NCBI GenBank assembly: GCA_022824315.1
Contig: JAJEAC010000142.1
Coordinates: 1 to 45,314 of the forward strand
Reading direction: 5' to 3'
DNA from: Silicimonas sp.
GTDB taxonomy: Bacteria > Pseudomonadota > Alphaproteobacteria > Rhodobacterales > Rhodobacteraceae
Length of the DNA stretch: 45,314 nucleotides
Below the pieces are notes generated by a model. It was not told the DNA's origin, did not search any database, and was given only the letters and a program-made list of their open reading frames with translations. Shown here piece by piece: positions 1 to 8,442 of the stretch. A program made the translations under genes and the position numbers. Position 1 is the first letter of the stretch. Each line of letters opens with the position of its first letter.

Positions 1-338
1 ATTCCGGTCAGGACCTTCCCCTGCTGTCCCTGAGGTTTCGACTGGGAATCATATCCGAAAGTCACATGGCTCGATTCTGGCGTAGCGCTCGCGATGGAAA
101 CGTGGCAAGAAGACCGTGCACGAGGGCGAGGCGTTGCCTTACCGATCTCGGCAACGGAGTTTGAGGGCCACGGCCCTGCTGAACCGCCCGCTGAAGGGGC
201 AAACATGACGCGGCGTCCGGGATTGGCGCATCTGCACGGCGAGGAGCGTTGGCGTTGGCCACTTCGACGACCCGTGAAATCGATACGAAGCCACAATGTG
301 ACTCTCGTATGCAATTCCCAATGACAGGAATGTCCGCC
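1..338. other. upstream region without recognised gene
   Basis: No reading frame here resembles a known protein on either strand; the short frames present have no ribosome-binding site and no recognisable motif. The stretch presumably carries the promoter of the polyamine transporter operon, but I could not assign a clear -35/-10 pair. Confidence 0.4.
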
Positions 339-348
339 AAAGGAGGAG
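339..348 (+). promoter_or_regulatory. strong Shine-Dalgarno of the ABC substrate-binding gene
   Basis: AAAGGAGGAG lies 6 nt before the ATG at 355. It fixes that start and fits the high expression expected of a periplasmic binding protein, the first gene of the operon. Confidence 0.8.
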
Positions 349-354
349 TCAGAC

Positions 355-1431
355 ATGAAGACCTATTCACCAAAATTCCGTCCCAACCGCCGCAGCCTCT
401 TGGGCGGCGCAGCGACATTGGCCGGGCTGAGCTTCCTGCCACGGGGCACGATGGCGGCCGAAGAAAAGAAACTGAACTTCTACAACTGGGACACCTATAT
501 CGGTGAGACCACGCTGGACGACTTCAACGCGGCTACGGGCATCGAAGTCAAGATGGATCTCTTTGCCGACAACGACGAGTTGTTCGCCAAGCTGCGGGAA
601 GGCAATCCGGGCTACGACCTGATCGTTCCGACCAATGACTATGTCGAGCGCATGCTGGTCGCAGGCATGCTGCTGCCGCTGGATCACGACAAGATCCCGA
701 ACATGTTGAATCTCGGCGCCAATTTCCGCGATGCCAGCTATGATCCTGGCCTCAAGCACTCGATCCCGTACATGTGGGGGACAATCGGGGTCGGCTACAA
801 TGCGAAGCGGACAGGCGACATCACCAAGTCCTGGAAACACCTCTACGATTCCGATCAGTTCGCGGGCAAGATCTCGCTTCTGGGCGACGGAGCGAACGTG
901 CTCGGCCATGCCATGAAATACCTGGGTCATTCGCTGAACTCGACCGACCCGGCGAACATCAAGGCGGCGGAGGAGTTGCTGATCGCGCAGAAGGAGAACA
1001 TCAAGGTCTTTGCCGACGACAACGGCCAGGACCTGCTGGTTTCGGGTGAAGTCGTGATTGCCCAGGAATGGAACGGCGACATCCTGCAGGTCATGGCGGA
1101 TGACGACGACCTTTCGTTCTACGTTCCCGACGAGGGCGGCCTGATCTGGCAGGATTGCCTGTGCATGCCGAAGGGCGCGCCGCATCCGGAGAACGCGCAC
1201 GCGTTCATCAACTTCATCCTTGATGCCGACGCCGGCGCGGCCATCGCTGACTACATCCAGTACGCGACACCGAACGAGGCGGCCCGGGCAAAACTCGGAT
1301 CGGATTACAACGAGAACCCTGCGATCTTCCCGTCCGACGAAACCGTCGCCAAGTGCGAGTTCCAGCTCTATCTGGGCGAAGAGCATGTGAAGAACATCAA
1401 CGACGCCTGGACCCGGGTCCAAGCCGCCTGA
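355..1431 (+). CDS. polyamine (spermidine/putrescine) ABC transporter substrate-binding protein
   Basis: Periplasmic binding protein of the PotD/PotF family, 358 aa, the usual length. The N-terminus carries NRRSLLGG followed by a hydrophobic stretch ending near residue 34 (GTMA), which reads as a signal peptide, possibly Tat-type because of the paired arginines. The mature protein begins with the family hallmark FYNWDTYIGE, followed by DLIVPTNDYVERM and the C-terminal lobe motif QYATPNEAA. It should capture a polyamine and deliver it to the two permeases encoded next (gap 42 nt). The start is set by a strong Shine-Dalgarno. The exact ligand (putrescine or spermidine) cannot be read from the sequence; the neighbouring aminotransferase makes putrescine attractive. 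Confidence 0.9.
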   Translation: MKTYSPKFRPNRRSLLGGAATLAGLSFLPRGTMAAEEKKLNFYNWDTYIGETTLDDFNAATGIEVKMDLFADNDELFAKLREGNPGYDLIVPTNDYVERMLVAGMLLPLDHDKIPNMLNLGANFRDASYDPGLKHSIPYMWGTIGVGYNAKRTGDITKSWKHLYDSDQFAGKISLLGDGANVLGHAMKYLGHSLNSTDPANIKAAEELLIAQKENIKVFADDNGQDLLVSGEVVIAQEWNGDILQVMADDDDLSFYVPDEGGLIWQDCLCMPKGAPHPENAHAFINFILDADAGAAIADYIQYATPNEAARAKLGSDYNENPAIFPSDETVAKCEFQLYLGEEHVKNINDAWTRVQAA

Positions 1432-1473
1432 CCATCGACAGGGCGAGTCGGCCCGCACTGGCCTGTTTCCGGC

Positions 1474-2379
1474 GTGGAGAGTTACCGCAAGAACCAAAGG
1501 GTCTTCTGGGTCCTCGCGGGCCCAGGATCCTTCTGGCTCCTGTTTTTCTTCCTGGTCCCGCTCGGCATGGTGTGGATCCTGTCGTTCGGCGAAAAGGCGG
1601 TCATCGACGGCAAGATCTCGATCACGGAAACCGAAATCACCTGGACCCTTGCAAACTACGTCCGGGCCCTGGCCGATCCGGTCTACCTGGTGATCATGTG
1701 GAAATCGATCTGGATCTCGGCCTTGGCGACGATGCTTTGCCTGATCATTGCCTACCCGGTCGCCTTCGTGATTTCGTTTGCCTCTCCGCGCTGGCGGCCG
1801 TGGTTGCTGCTGGCGGTGATCCTGCCGTTCTGGATCAATCTTCTTATTCGCACGTATGCCCTGATCGCGGTGTTCCGGATCCGGGGCTACGTCAATTTCA
1901 CGCTGGAATGGATCTACGACACGCTCTGGCTCGACGGGCTTTTCGGCCCGTTCGAGCCGCTGGAGCTTCTGTACAACGACTTTGCCGTCGTCGCCGGCCT
2001 GGTCTACGTGTTCATGCCCTTCATGGTGCTGCCGCTCTACGCGTCCATCGAACGGCTGGATCGATCGATGCTCGAGGCGTCCCTCGACCTTGGCGCCTCG
2101 CAGGTGGCCACCTTCCTGCGCGTGACAGTGCCGCTGACGATGCCCGGCATCGTCTCGGGCCTGATCCTGGTGTTCATCCCCTGCCTTGGCTCGTTCCTGA
2201 CCGCTGACTTGTTGGGGGGGACCAATGCCACGATGATCGGCAATGTCATCGAACGGCAGTTCAAGGCGGCCAATGACTGGCCGTTTGGCGCCGCTCTCAG
2301 TTTCCTCTTGATGTATGTCACGTTCGGCGCGCTGGCGCTGCGCGCCCTGCTCAGCCGTGATGCGGAGGCTCGGATATGA
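1474..2379 (+). CDS. polyamine ABC transporter permease (PotB/PotH type)
   Basis: Inner-membrane permease, 301 aa, starting with GTG. It has six or so hydrophobic segments (the first around residues 15-37) and the EAA loop EASLDLGASQVATFLRV, which docks on the ATPase. LNPLLIRTYAW-like sequence (INLLIRTYALIAVF) is typical of the PotB/PotH branch. The last codon overlaps the next start (ATGA at 2376-2379), so the two permeases are translationally coupled and probably form a heterodimer. Its membership in the operon is clear; the substrate is inferred from the binding protein. Confidence 0.9.
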   Translation: MESYRKNQRVFWVLAGPGSFWLLFFFLVPLGMVWILSFGEKAVIDGKISITETEITWTLANYVRALADPVYLVIMWKSIWISALATMLCLIIAYPVAFVISFASPRWRPWLLLAVILPFWINLLIRTYALIAVFRIRGYVNFTLEWIYDTLWLDGLFGPFEPLELLYNDFAVVAGLVYVFMPFMVLPLYASIERLDRSMLEASLDLGASQVATFLRVTVPLTMPGIVSGLILVFIPCLGSFLTADLLGGTNATMIGNVIERQFKAANDWPFGAALSFLLMYVTFGALALRALLSRDAEARI

Positions 2380-3212
2380 GGGTGTTGCGCCGCTGGGTCG
2401 ATCCGCTGGACTATGCCGGGCGGATCTGGATGAGGGCATTCTTCGGCGTGGTGTTCATCCTGCTCTACGCCCCGGTGGTCCTGATGATGGCGTTCAGTTT
2501 CAATGACTCGAAGCGCAACATCGTCTGGAGGGGATTCACCACGAAATACTACGAGAAGGCGTGGAACAATGACGGGTTGATCGAAGCCTTCATCAATTCG
2601 CTGACCATTGCGGCCATCAACACGATTGTGGCCACCATTCTCGGCGCAATGGTCGCGCTGCTGTTGTGGAGATTCCGGTTTCCGTTCAAGAGTGCCTACG
2701 AGGGATTCATGGCTCTGCCCATCGTGATTCCCGAAATCTGCATGGGGGTGGCGATGCTGGCCTTCTTCTCGCGCATCGGCTGGCCGACGGGACTGCCGTG
2801 GCCCCTCAACCTGTCGGCAATCACCATCGCGCACATCGCCTTCAGTTTCCCCTTTGTTGCCATCGTCGTTCGTGCCCGCATGGCGGGTTTCAACCGTGAA
2901 CTCGAGGAGGCGTCACGCGATCTGGGGGCTTCGGAATGGCAGACGTTCCGGCACGTGATATTCCCCTACATGCGGCCCGGCCTCGTCGGCGGCGCCCTGC
3001 TGGCCTTCACGCTTTCGCTTGATGACTTCGTGATCACCTTTTTCACGTCCGGACCGGAGACCGTGACCTTTCCGGTCAAGGTCTATTCCATGGTCCGGTT
3101 CAGTGTCACTCCGGAGGTGAACGCGGCGTCGACCGTGCTGGTGGTGATCACGCTGATCGTTGCCGCATTGATGTTGCGTGTGCAGCGTCCGGGCCAGGGA
3201 GGCAGTCCATGA
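2376..3212 (+). CDS. polyamine ABC transporter permease (PotC/PotI type)
   Basis: Second membrane subunit, 278 aa, with about six transmembrane segments and a well-kept EAA motif (EEASRDLGASEWQTFRHV). The sequence PIVIPEICMGVAML and the later LSLDDFVITFF are characteristic of the PotC/PotI branch. It overlaps the preceding permease by 4 nt and the following ATPase by 4 nt (ATGA at 3209-3212), so the three genes are translated as one coupled set. Nothing is missing or unusual compared with the family. Confidence 0.9.
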   Translation: MRVLRRWVDPLDYAGRIWMRAFFGVVFILLYAPVVLMMAFSFNDSKRNIVWRGFTTKYYEKAWNNDGLIEAFINSLTIAAINTIVATILGAMVALLLWRFRFPFKSAYEGFMALPIVIPEICMGVAMLAFFSRIGWPTGLPWPLNLSAITIAHIAFSFPFVAIVVRARMAGFNRELEEASRDLGASEWQTFRHVIFPYMRPGLVGGALLAFTLSLDDFVITFFTSGPETVTFPVKVYSMVRFSVTPEVNAASTVLVVITLIVAALMLRVQRPGQGGSP

Positions 3213-4282
3213 GCATCATTTCCATCCGCAACGTCACCAAGACGTTCGTCGGGATCACTGCCGTCGACAACGCAAACATCGAAATCGCGGCGAACGAGTT
3301 CTTTGCCGTGCTTGGGCCGTCCGGCTGCGGCAAGACAACGCTCCTGCGCATGCTGGCAGGATTCGAGACGCCGACCACGGGGGAGATCCTGATCGACGGC
3401 GTGGATGTCAGCACCACAGCGCCCAACAAGCGACCGGTGAACATGGTCTTCCAGTCCTACGCCGTGTTCCCCCACATGTCTGTGCTGGCGAATGTGGGAT
3501 ACGGGCTGAAAGTGACGGGCGTTCCTGCGACCGAGACCCGGCAGCGGGCGGAGGAAGCCCTGGAGATGGTCCAACTGGCCCACTTGGCCGAGCGCAAGCC
3601 GGACCAGCTCTCCGGCGGCCAGCGCCAGCGCGTCGCCCTTGCACGCGCGCTGGTGAAGCGCCCCAAGGTGCTGCTTCTGGACGAGCCGATGTCCGCGCTC
3701 GACGCGAAGCTGCGCGAACAGATGCAACTTGAACTGACGCGCCTGCAAGAAGAGGTTGGAATCACGTTCGTGATCGTCACCCATGACCAGGACGAGGCCC
3801 TGTCCATGGCAGATCGCATCGCCGTGATGCAGTCGGGGCGTGTGGAACAGATCGCGACCCCTGAAGCGCTCTACGAATCGCCAGACTCGCGCTTTGTCGC
3901 GGACTTCATCGGCAAGGTGAACCTCCTCGACGGGCAGGTCACGGGAGCCGCCGACCAGGGCGTCACGGTCGACGTCACGCACCTCGGCAAGGTGACGGTC
4001 CCGCATTCAGGCCATGCGCAGGGCCAGGTTTCGCTGGCGGTCAGGCCCGAGAAGATCCGCATGACCGTCGCCAGGCCAGATTCCGGCCTCCTCGTCCAGG
4101 GCCGCATCGTAGATTGGGCCTATTACGGCGATACGTCGCACATCCGCGTTCAGCCGGCCAGCGGCCCGCCAATGTCGGTCACCGTCCAGAACGACACCCG
4201 ATCAACCATCGAGAACGGCGATGTCGGGGATCAGGTCTGGCTCAGCTGGCGGGCGGAGGACACCCTGGTCCTTGACCGCTGA
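3209..4282 (+). CDS. polyamine ABC transporter ATP-binding protein (PotA/PotG type)
   Basis: ATPase subunit, 357 aa. It has Walker A GPSGCGKTT (about residues 36-44), the signature LSGGQRQR, Walker B VLLLDEP and the switch histidine in VTHDQDEA. After about residue 240 it carries the C-terminal TOBE-type domain (VRPEKIRM), as in PotA and other spermidine/iron/maltose-type ATPases. It energises uptake through the two permeases just upstream, which it overlaps by 4 nt. It is the last gene of the operon; 21 nt separate its stop from the convergent aminotransferase stop, and no strong intrinsic terminator is visible between them. Confidence 0.9.
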   Translation: MSIISIRNVTKTFVGITAVDNANIEIAANEFFAVLGPSGCGKTTLLRMLAGFETPTTGEILIDGVDVSTTAPNKRPVNMVFQSYAVFPHMSVLANVGYGLKVTGVPATETRQRAEEALEMVQLAHLAERKPDQLSGGQRQRVALARALVKRPKVLLLDEPMSALDAKLREQMQLELTRLQEEVGITFVIVTHDQDEALSMADRIAVMQSGRVEQIATPEALYESPDSRFVADFIGKVNLLDGQVTGAADQGVTVDVTHLGKVTVPHSGHAQGQVSLAVRPEKIRMTVARPDSGLLVQGRIVDWAYYGDTSHIRVQPASGPPMSVTVQNDTRSTIENGDVGDQVWLSWRAEDTLVLDR

Positions 4283-4303
4283 CCGACTGTGGAACGCGCA
4301 CCG

Positions 4304-5710
4304 TCAGACCGGCGTCCAGCCTTCCCTGACAAGGTCGTCGTGTACACGCTCAATCGCCTGTCCCAGGCGATCCACGGCGACATCGATCTCCGACTTGGTG
4401 ACGACCAGGGGGGGCGACATTACGTTCAGCCGTCCGATGGGCCGCACCAGCACGCCGAGGGCTTCCGCGGCGTCGGAAATGCGTTTGCCGATGTCGACCT
4501 CTTCCGGCAGCGCTTCCTTGGTGGTTCGGTCGAGGACGTTTTCCAGGCAGCGCATCAAGCCGATTCCGCGCACGTTGCCAACCAGTTTCATCCCTTCCAG
4601 GTCGCGGAGGCGTTCGCCAAAATAGTCTCCGACCTCCCGAGCATGTTCGAGAATGTTCTCGCGCTCCATGATTTCGATGTTCTTCAGTGCCGCCACGCAG
4701 CAGACCGGGTGCCCGGAATAGGTGAAGCCACTGGTATAGACGCGGGAAGGATCACCGGACGAAATGGTCTCGTGAACGCGATCCGAGTAAATCGTGGCAC
4801 CGATCGGCAAATAGCCCGATGAGAGCCCCTTGGCGGAGCATATGATATCCGGAACGATGCCGAACACGTCCTCGGACGCGAACCAGTGCCCTAGGCGGCC
4901 GAACGCGGTGACCACTTCGTCGGACACGTACAGGATGTCGTGGCGCTTGCAGACCTCGTGCATCCGCTTGAGATAGTCGCCGGGCGGGACCAATACGCCC
5001 CCGGCCCCCATGACCGGCTCGGCAAAGAACGCCCCCACCCGGTCCGGGCCTATCTCGGCGATCTTGTCCTCGAATTCCTTGACCAGATGATCGCAGAACG
5101 CCGCTTCACCCATGCCGTCAGGGGCCCGGTACACGTCCGGTTCCGAAACATGATGGATGGTGTCCTCGATGTATTGGAAGCCGTGCCGCCGATCCGCCTC
5201 CTTGTAGCCGATCGAAATCGTGGCATAGGTTGATCCGTGATAGGCTTGCCGGCGTGCAATGACATGAACCTTTTGCGGCCTGCCCGCACATTGCTGGTAA
5301 AAATGCACCAGGCGCAATGCGCTGTCGACGGCAGTCGAGCCACCGGTGGAGAAATGTACGCGGTTGAGGTCGCCAGGTGCCAGTTCGGCCAGTTTGGCGG
5401 CCAGCCGGGCCGCCGGCTCATTGGACATGTCGGTGAATGTTGAACTGTAGGACAGCTTCGTGACCTGTTCCGCAATCGCGTCGGCCATGTCCCGACGACC
5501 AAGGCCAATGTTGTTGCACCAGAGGCCGCCAATCATGTCGAGATAGGTTTGACCGTTGGCGTCGGTCATCTCGGAGCCCGATCCTTCGGAAATGATCAGC
5601 GATCCCGCATCCTCATAGCTATCGAAATGGGTAAACGGATGCAGAAAATGCCTGCGATCAAGTTCCCACACTTGACGCGCCGCGTCGTTTCTCAGTTCCA
5701 TCGAATTCAT
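4304..5710 (-). CDS. class III PLP-dependent aminotransferase (omega/putrescine-type)
   Basis: Fold-type I, class III transaminase of 468 aa. The PLP lysine is in ICSAKGLSSGY (K294) and the PLP-binding aspartate in VSDEVVTAFGR (D264); the N-terminus has the IGGLWCNNIG motif of omega-amino acid:pyruvate and putrescine aminotransferases. The ATG at 5710 is chosen because GTGAGGATG lies just upstream; an earlier ATG at 5746 has no ribosome-binding site. It converges on the polyamine importer, which suggests, but does not prove, that it transaminates imported putrescine or a related diamine. Other omega-amino acids (beta-alanine, taurine, GABA) remain possible because substrate specificity in this family is hard to read from sequence. 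Confidence 0.85.
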   Translation of the reverse strand: MNSMELRNDAARQVWELDRRHFLHPFTHFDSYEDAGSLIISEGSGSEMTDANGQTYLDMIGGLWCNNIGLGRRDMADAIAEQVTKLSYSSTFTDMSNEPAARLAAKLAELAPGDLNRVHFSTGGSTAVDSALRLVHFYQQCAGRPQKVHVIARRQAYHGSTYATISIGYKEADRRHGFQYIEDTIHHVSEPDVYRAPDGMGEAAFCDHLVKEFEDKIAEIGPDRVGAFFAEPVMGAGGVLVPPGDYLKRMHEVCKRHDILYVSDEVVTAFGRLGHWFASEDVFGIVPDIICSAKGLSSGYLPIGATIYSDRVHETISSGDPSRVYTSGFTYSGHPVCCVAALKNIEIMERENILEHAREVGDYFGERLRDLEGMKLVGNVRGIGLMRCLENVLDRTTKEALPEEVDIGKRISDAAEALGVLVRPIGRLNVMSPPLVVTKSEIDVAVDRLGQAIERVHDDLVREGWTPV

Positions 5711-6237
5711 GCCATCCTCACCCAAGCCAAGTTGCTCCGATGGCATGTGGTTAACGGTTCACTCCTGCACATGCAAATGCGGGCTTGTGAATTGTGCACG
5801 ACCTGCATCATGCGATTTGAAGATCGAAGCACTAGCTTGACCAGGTCTTTGGACACGTGCGCAAAATCCGAAGGCATTTGATCAATGATCTGGTCGCATT
5901 TGACCGGCGATCTGGCGATGCTTGGCGCGCTGCAAAATCTTGCAGGCGCTCGCCGGTGTGCCGACGTTTCCCTGCCGATCGTCGACCGGAAGCAAGATTC
6001 CGCTTCCTGGACCGATCGCCAATTTCGGGTCGTTTCGAGAGCGGTGGCCGGGTGCGACCGACCTTTCTTGGTCAGGCGTCGGTTTCGGGCACCACCTCGA
6101 CAGGCATGAAGGGCGACGCACTCGCGACTTCGCGACCCTGCGCAGCGTCGTGTGCTCCATTCGCTCCTGAATCACCGCCACAAGCCAGTTCGTGTCGATG
6201 TCCATTCCCGTTCCGCTCGTGCCGTGGGCGCCGTCCC
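5711..6237. other. gene-poor intergenic stretch
   Basis: This holds the probable promoter of the aminotransferase near its right-hand side of the start, then several hundred bases with no recognisable gene. Frames open on both strands are short and arginine/proline-rich, as expected from random high-GC sequence. It runs into an outer-membrane barrel remnant. Confidence 0.35.
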
Positions 6238-6441
6238 TCACCAGCGCGTGTCGAGCTTCAGCCCTATGCCGTGCCCGGGATCGTCCGCGTTTTCGCGGCG
6301 GTCCGCGTCCACCGAGAGCCGGAACGTCTCGCCCGGACGCGACAGACGCCAGCCGGTGCGCCGCCAGCCCCGTCGCCGGGTCCGACCAAGCCGGCCGTCA
6401 ACACGTCCACCGAACAGGTTCGCACCAAGCTCAAGGACCAC
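6238..6441 (-). pseudogene. remnant of a C-terminal outer-membrane beta-barrel (autotransporter-like)
   Basis: The frame ends in FRLSVDADRRENADD, then GHGIGLKLDTRW and a TGA stop. Alternating residues with a terminal aromatic after a basic residue is the pattern of the last barrel strands of autotransporter-like outer-membrane proteins. Only the last 60-odd residues are visible, with no start and no upstream passenger, so it is read as a decayed fragment. Family identity is tentative. Confidence 0.35.
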
Positions 6442-6838
6442 GCTTCCCGCCTGCCTGAGACGTCAGCGTACGCGGCATCAACCGCTGCATTTCTTCGACC
6501 GGGCAAATCGACCGAGGCATGAATCGCGCGGATTGATGAACCAATCGAGCAAAAGAGTGATCTTGTCGGCGGCCATGGCTGGCGTGGCGGCCAGCAGGGT
6601 GATGACAGTGATCCGGTGCAGAAAGTCGACTTGTCGCATCAAGATCATGGGTCGGCCTTAGCCTTTCCGTCACGCCGCCTTACGGAACCATTACGGTGTT
6701 TTGTCAAGTGGTGCCTTCGAGGCTCAAGGCTGAGTCTCCATCCATGACAATCGAGCCAGGCCCTTTATCTAGGCAAGCGCTCGAACATGCACTGACCGGC
6801 ACGTTGACCGCACCGGCCACCGGCCCTATCTTGGAGGC
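6442..6838. other. gene-poor intergenic stretch
   Basis: A 41-codon frame from 6537 (starting MNQSSKRVILSAAMAG) has a signal-like N-terminus but no support beyond that. Nothing else is recognisable. Confidence 0.3.
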
Positions 6839-6982
6839 ATGAGCGAAGCGTCGGACAATCACCAGCTCGCTTGGCAACTCGCCATCCTGGAGGAGCGCAT
6901 GAACACGATGCTGTCTGATCTTTCAGCCACCCTTGAGCGCTCCAGGCCAGACGTGATCGACGGCGGGCGGAACGATGGCTGA
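6839..6982 (+). CDS. small hypothetical protein, coupled to the next ORF
   Basis: A 47-residue frame beginning MSEASDNHQLAWQLAILEE and containing one predicted amphipathic helix. Its stop overlaps the start of the following gene (ATG at 6975, TGA at 6980), an arrangement common in co-translated small gene pairs. No function is recognised. Homologues of similar acidic helical micro-proteins occur beside coiled-coil genes in alphaproteobacteria, but I cannot name a family. Confidence 0.45.
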   Translation: MSEASDNHQLAWQLAILEERMNTMLSDLSATLERSRPDVIDGGRNDG

Positions 6983-7238
6983 GCCGGAGAACCATACCCT
7001 GCACCTGCTGCGCGAGATGCGGGACGAAAGCCGCGCGTTCCGCACTGAGATGCGGAACGGCCTCGAACAGGCGCGGCAGGAGCGGCAGGAGATGGGCGGC
7101 CAACTGGACAGCATCCAATCCGCCGTCGGCGGCCTTGCCTACATCCAAGCCGACCACCGGATGCAGTTCGAGGAGTTGGAGGCCCGCGTCAAGCGCATCG
7201 AGGACAAGATCGGCCTGCCTGGCGCGCCCGCCGAATAG
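6975..7238 (+). CDS. small coiled-coil hypothetical protein
   Basis: 87 aa, almost entirely heptad-patterned: LLREMRDESRAFRTEMRNGL, then a repeated EQARQERQEMGGQLDSI stretch and a second helix EELEARVKRIEDKIGL. It is charged and has no signal peptide or membrane segment, so it is probably a cytosolic oligomeric coiled coil. It overlaps the preceding 47-aa ORF by 8 nt. Its codon use is regular for this genome, unlike the surrounding noise, which supports it being a real gene. Function unknown. Confidence 0.6.
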   Translation: MAEPENHTLHLLREMRDESRAFRTEMRNGLEQARQERQEMGGQLDSIQSAVGGLAYIQADHRMQFEELEARVKRIEDKIGLPGAPAE

Positions 7239-7559
7239 TCGCCCTTCCGCCCGGCGTCCGCTCTCGCGGACCGGCGGCCAGTTCGCTGTTTCCGGATTCC
7301 CGGTCAGACCCCCCGGAACCGCCCCGATCAGGCGCAGATCGGCCCCCGAAACGGGCCATGGCGTCGAGCTGAGGGCCATTTGCACGGGCAATCCCGCCCC
7401 ACGAATCGCCCGACACCTGCCCCTTTTTTGCCCTTCTCGGTCAGGGTCCATGGACCGCCGTCGACAGCCGGATGATCCCGCTTGATGCCCCGTGACCGCG
7501 GCGGCGTGAGCAGAGCTGTACCGGCTGCCCGTCGTATCCGCTCCCTAGGCAGTATCCTG
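7239..7559. other. intergenic stretch
   Basis: No recognised gene. The minus-strand frame of the HTH remnant stays open through it but loses family resemblance, so it is read as out-of-frame tail. Confidence 0.3.
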
Positions 7560-8018
7560 TCCGGCGGCGATTCGGCCGCCAACGGCGATACGAGCAGAAT
7601 CTCGCTTTCCATCCCGAGTCTCAGGGGGCGCGTGACCTCGCACAATCGCTGGAAGCTTGCTGATGCGTAGCGCTTCGCCTCGTACCGCTGGATCTGCTGC
7701 TCCTTGAGTTTCAGACGTCCCGCAGGCACCCGCTGGCTAAGGCCCCCTGCGATCTTGGCCTTGATCAGGCCGCCCACAGGCTCTTCGAACGAGCCTAACG
7801 AGATGGCCGCGGTTCCAGTGGACCTCGGTTTGTCGTATTCCTTCAGTTCTGCCCGCAGATCCATCAACTGGCTCTCCATGGCCTTTCGTTCGGCCTGTAC
7901 CAGCTTGGAAAGCACATCTGCCCCGGCCTTGCGATCAAGCATCGAATTCCTTGATTGCGCGAGAGAAATCCCGCGCCTTCTTGCGCGTGATGCGGTACTG
8001 TCTCTCGTTGGTGATCAT
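7560..8018 (-). pseudogene. frameshifted HTH (XRE-like) regulator/antitoxin
   Basis: The gene starts at 8018 with MITNERQYRITRKKARDF, stops after 27 codons (TGA at about 7935), and the rest of the same protein continues in the next frame from 7942 (KAGADVLSKLVQAERKAME). That part carries an HTH of the form ISLGSFEEPVGGLIKAKIA ... GLSQ ... LKLKEQQIQRYEAKRYAS. A single-base deletion near 7935-7942 accounts for the break, although the ATG at 7942 could allow re-initiation. The C-terminus also appears to lose frame after about 7570. Its start overlaps the stop of the DUF6932-like gene (ATGA at 8015-8018), so the two were an operon, probably a toxin-antitoxin pair. Confidence 0.55.
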
Positions 8019-8323
8019 GGCAAGCTCCCCAAATCGATCAGCACGATACCATTCCTGACGCCGTTGCGATCACGTGAAAAGAAGTCTCGAAAGAGCACTC
8101 CCGGCGCAGCGCTGGCCGACGCCGGGAACAGGTCTCCAAGATACTTCGCCTCAATCACCCCGCGCGGATGCCCCATGTCGAAATGCACAGAGTCCAGAAG
8201 GTCTGAGTTCAGGCCCTTCGTCTCCCAGGCGGCGGCGTAGTTCCCGGGTAGCGTCTTCGTCGTTACGAAACTGCCGTCTGGCAACACTTCTCCGCATCCG
8301 GCCGCCAAGCGAACCGCGCGCAT
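8015..8323 (-). pseudogene. N-terminally truncated DUF6932-like (nucleotidyltransferase-related) protein
   Basis: The 102-residue frame contains AAGCGEVLPDGSFVTTK, PGNYAAAWETKGLN and a closing LFRDFFSRDRNG ... NGIVLIDLG. This matches the pattern of DUF6932-type proteins, which look like a nucleotidyltransferase core (DGSFVT followed by GDYD). Here the usual GDYD reads GNYA, so the putative catalytic acids are lost, and the protein is missing its N-terminal half: an in-frame stop lies only ten codons before the ATG. It is translationally coupled to the broken HTH gene downstream. The family call is from memory of the motif pattern. Confidence 0.5.
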
Positions 8324-8442
8324 GCGGCAGCGACTGGAGACTTGCAGCTCTCATGTTGGTTTTTGCACTTCAATGTCAGGTGGAACGCGACCTGCATTGC
8401 CCCGCATCGCCGCCGTCAAGACCCCGAAACAAGCCCTTCAAT

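Noticed and set aside
367..2439. 690-codon open frame on the minus strand
   Set aside because: Antisense shadow of the polyamine binding-protein and permease genes; Arg/His/Asp-rich, with no motifs.
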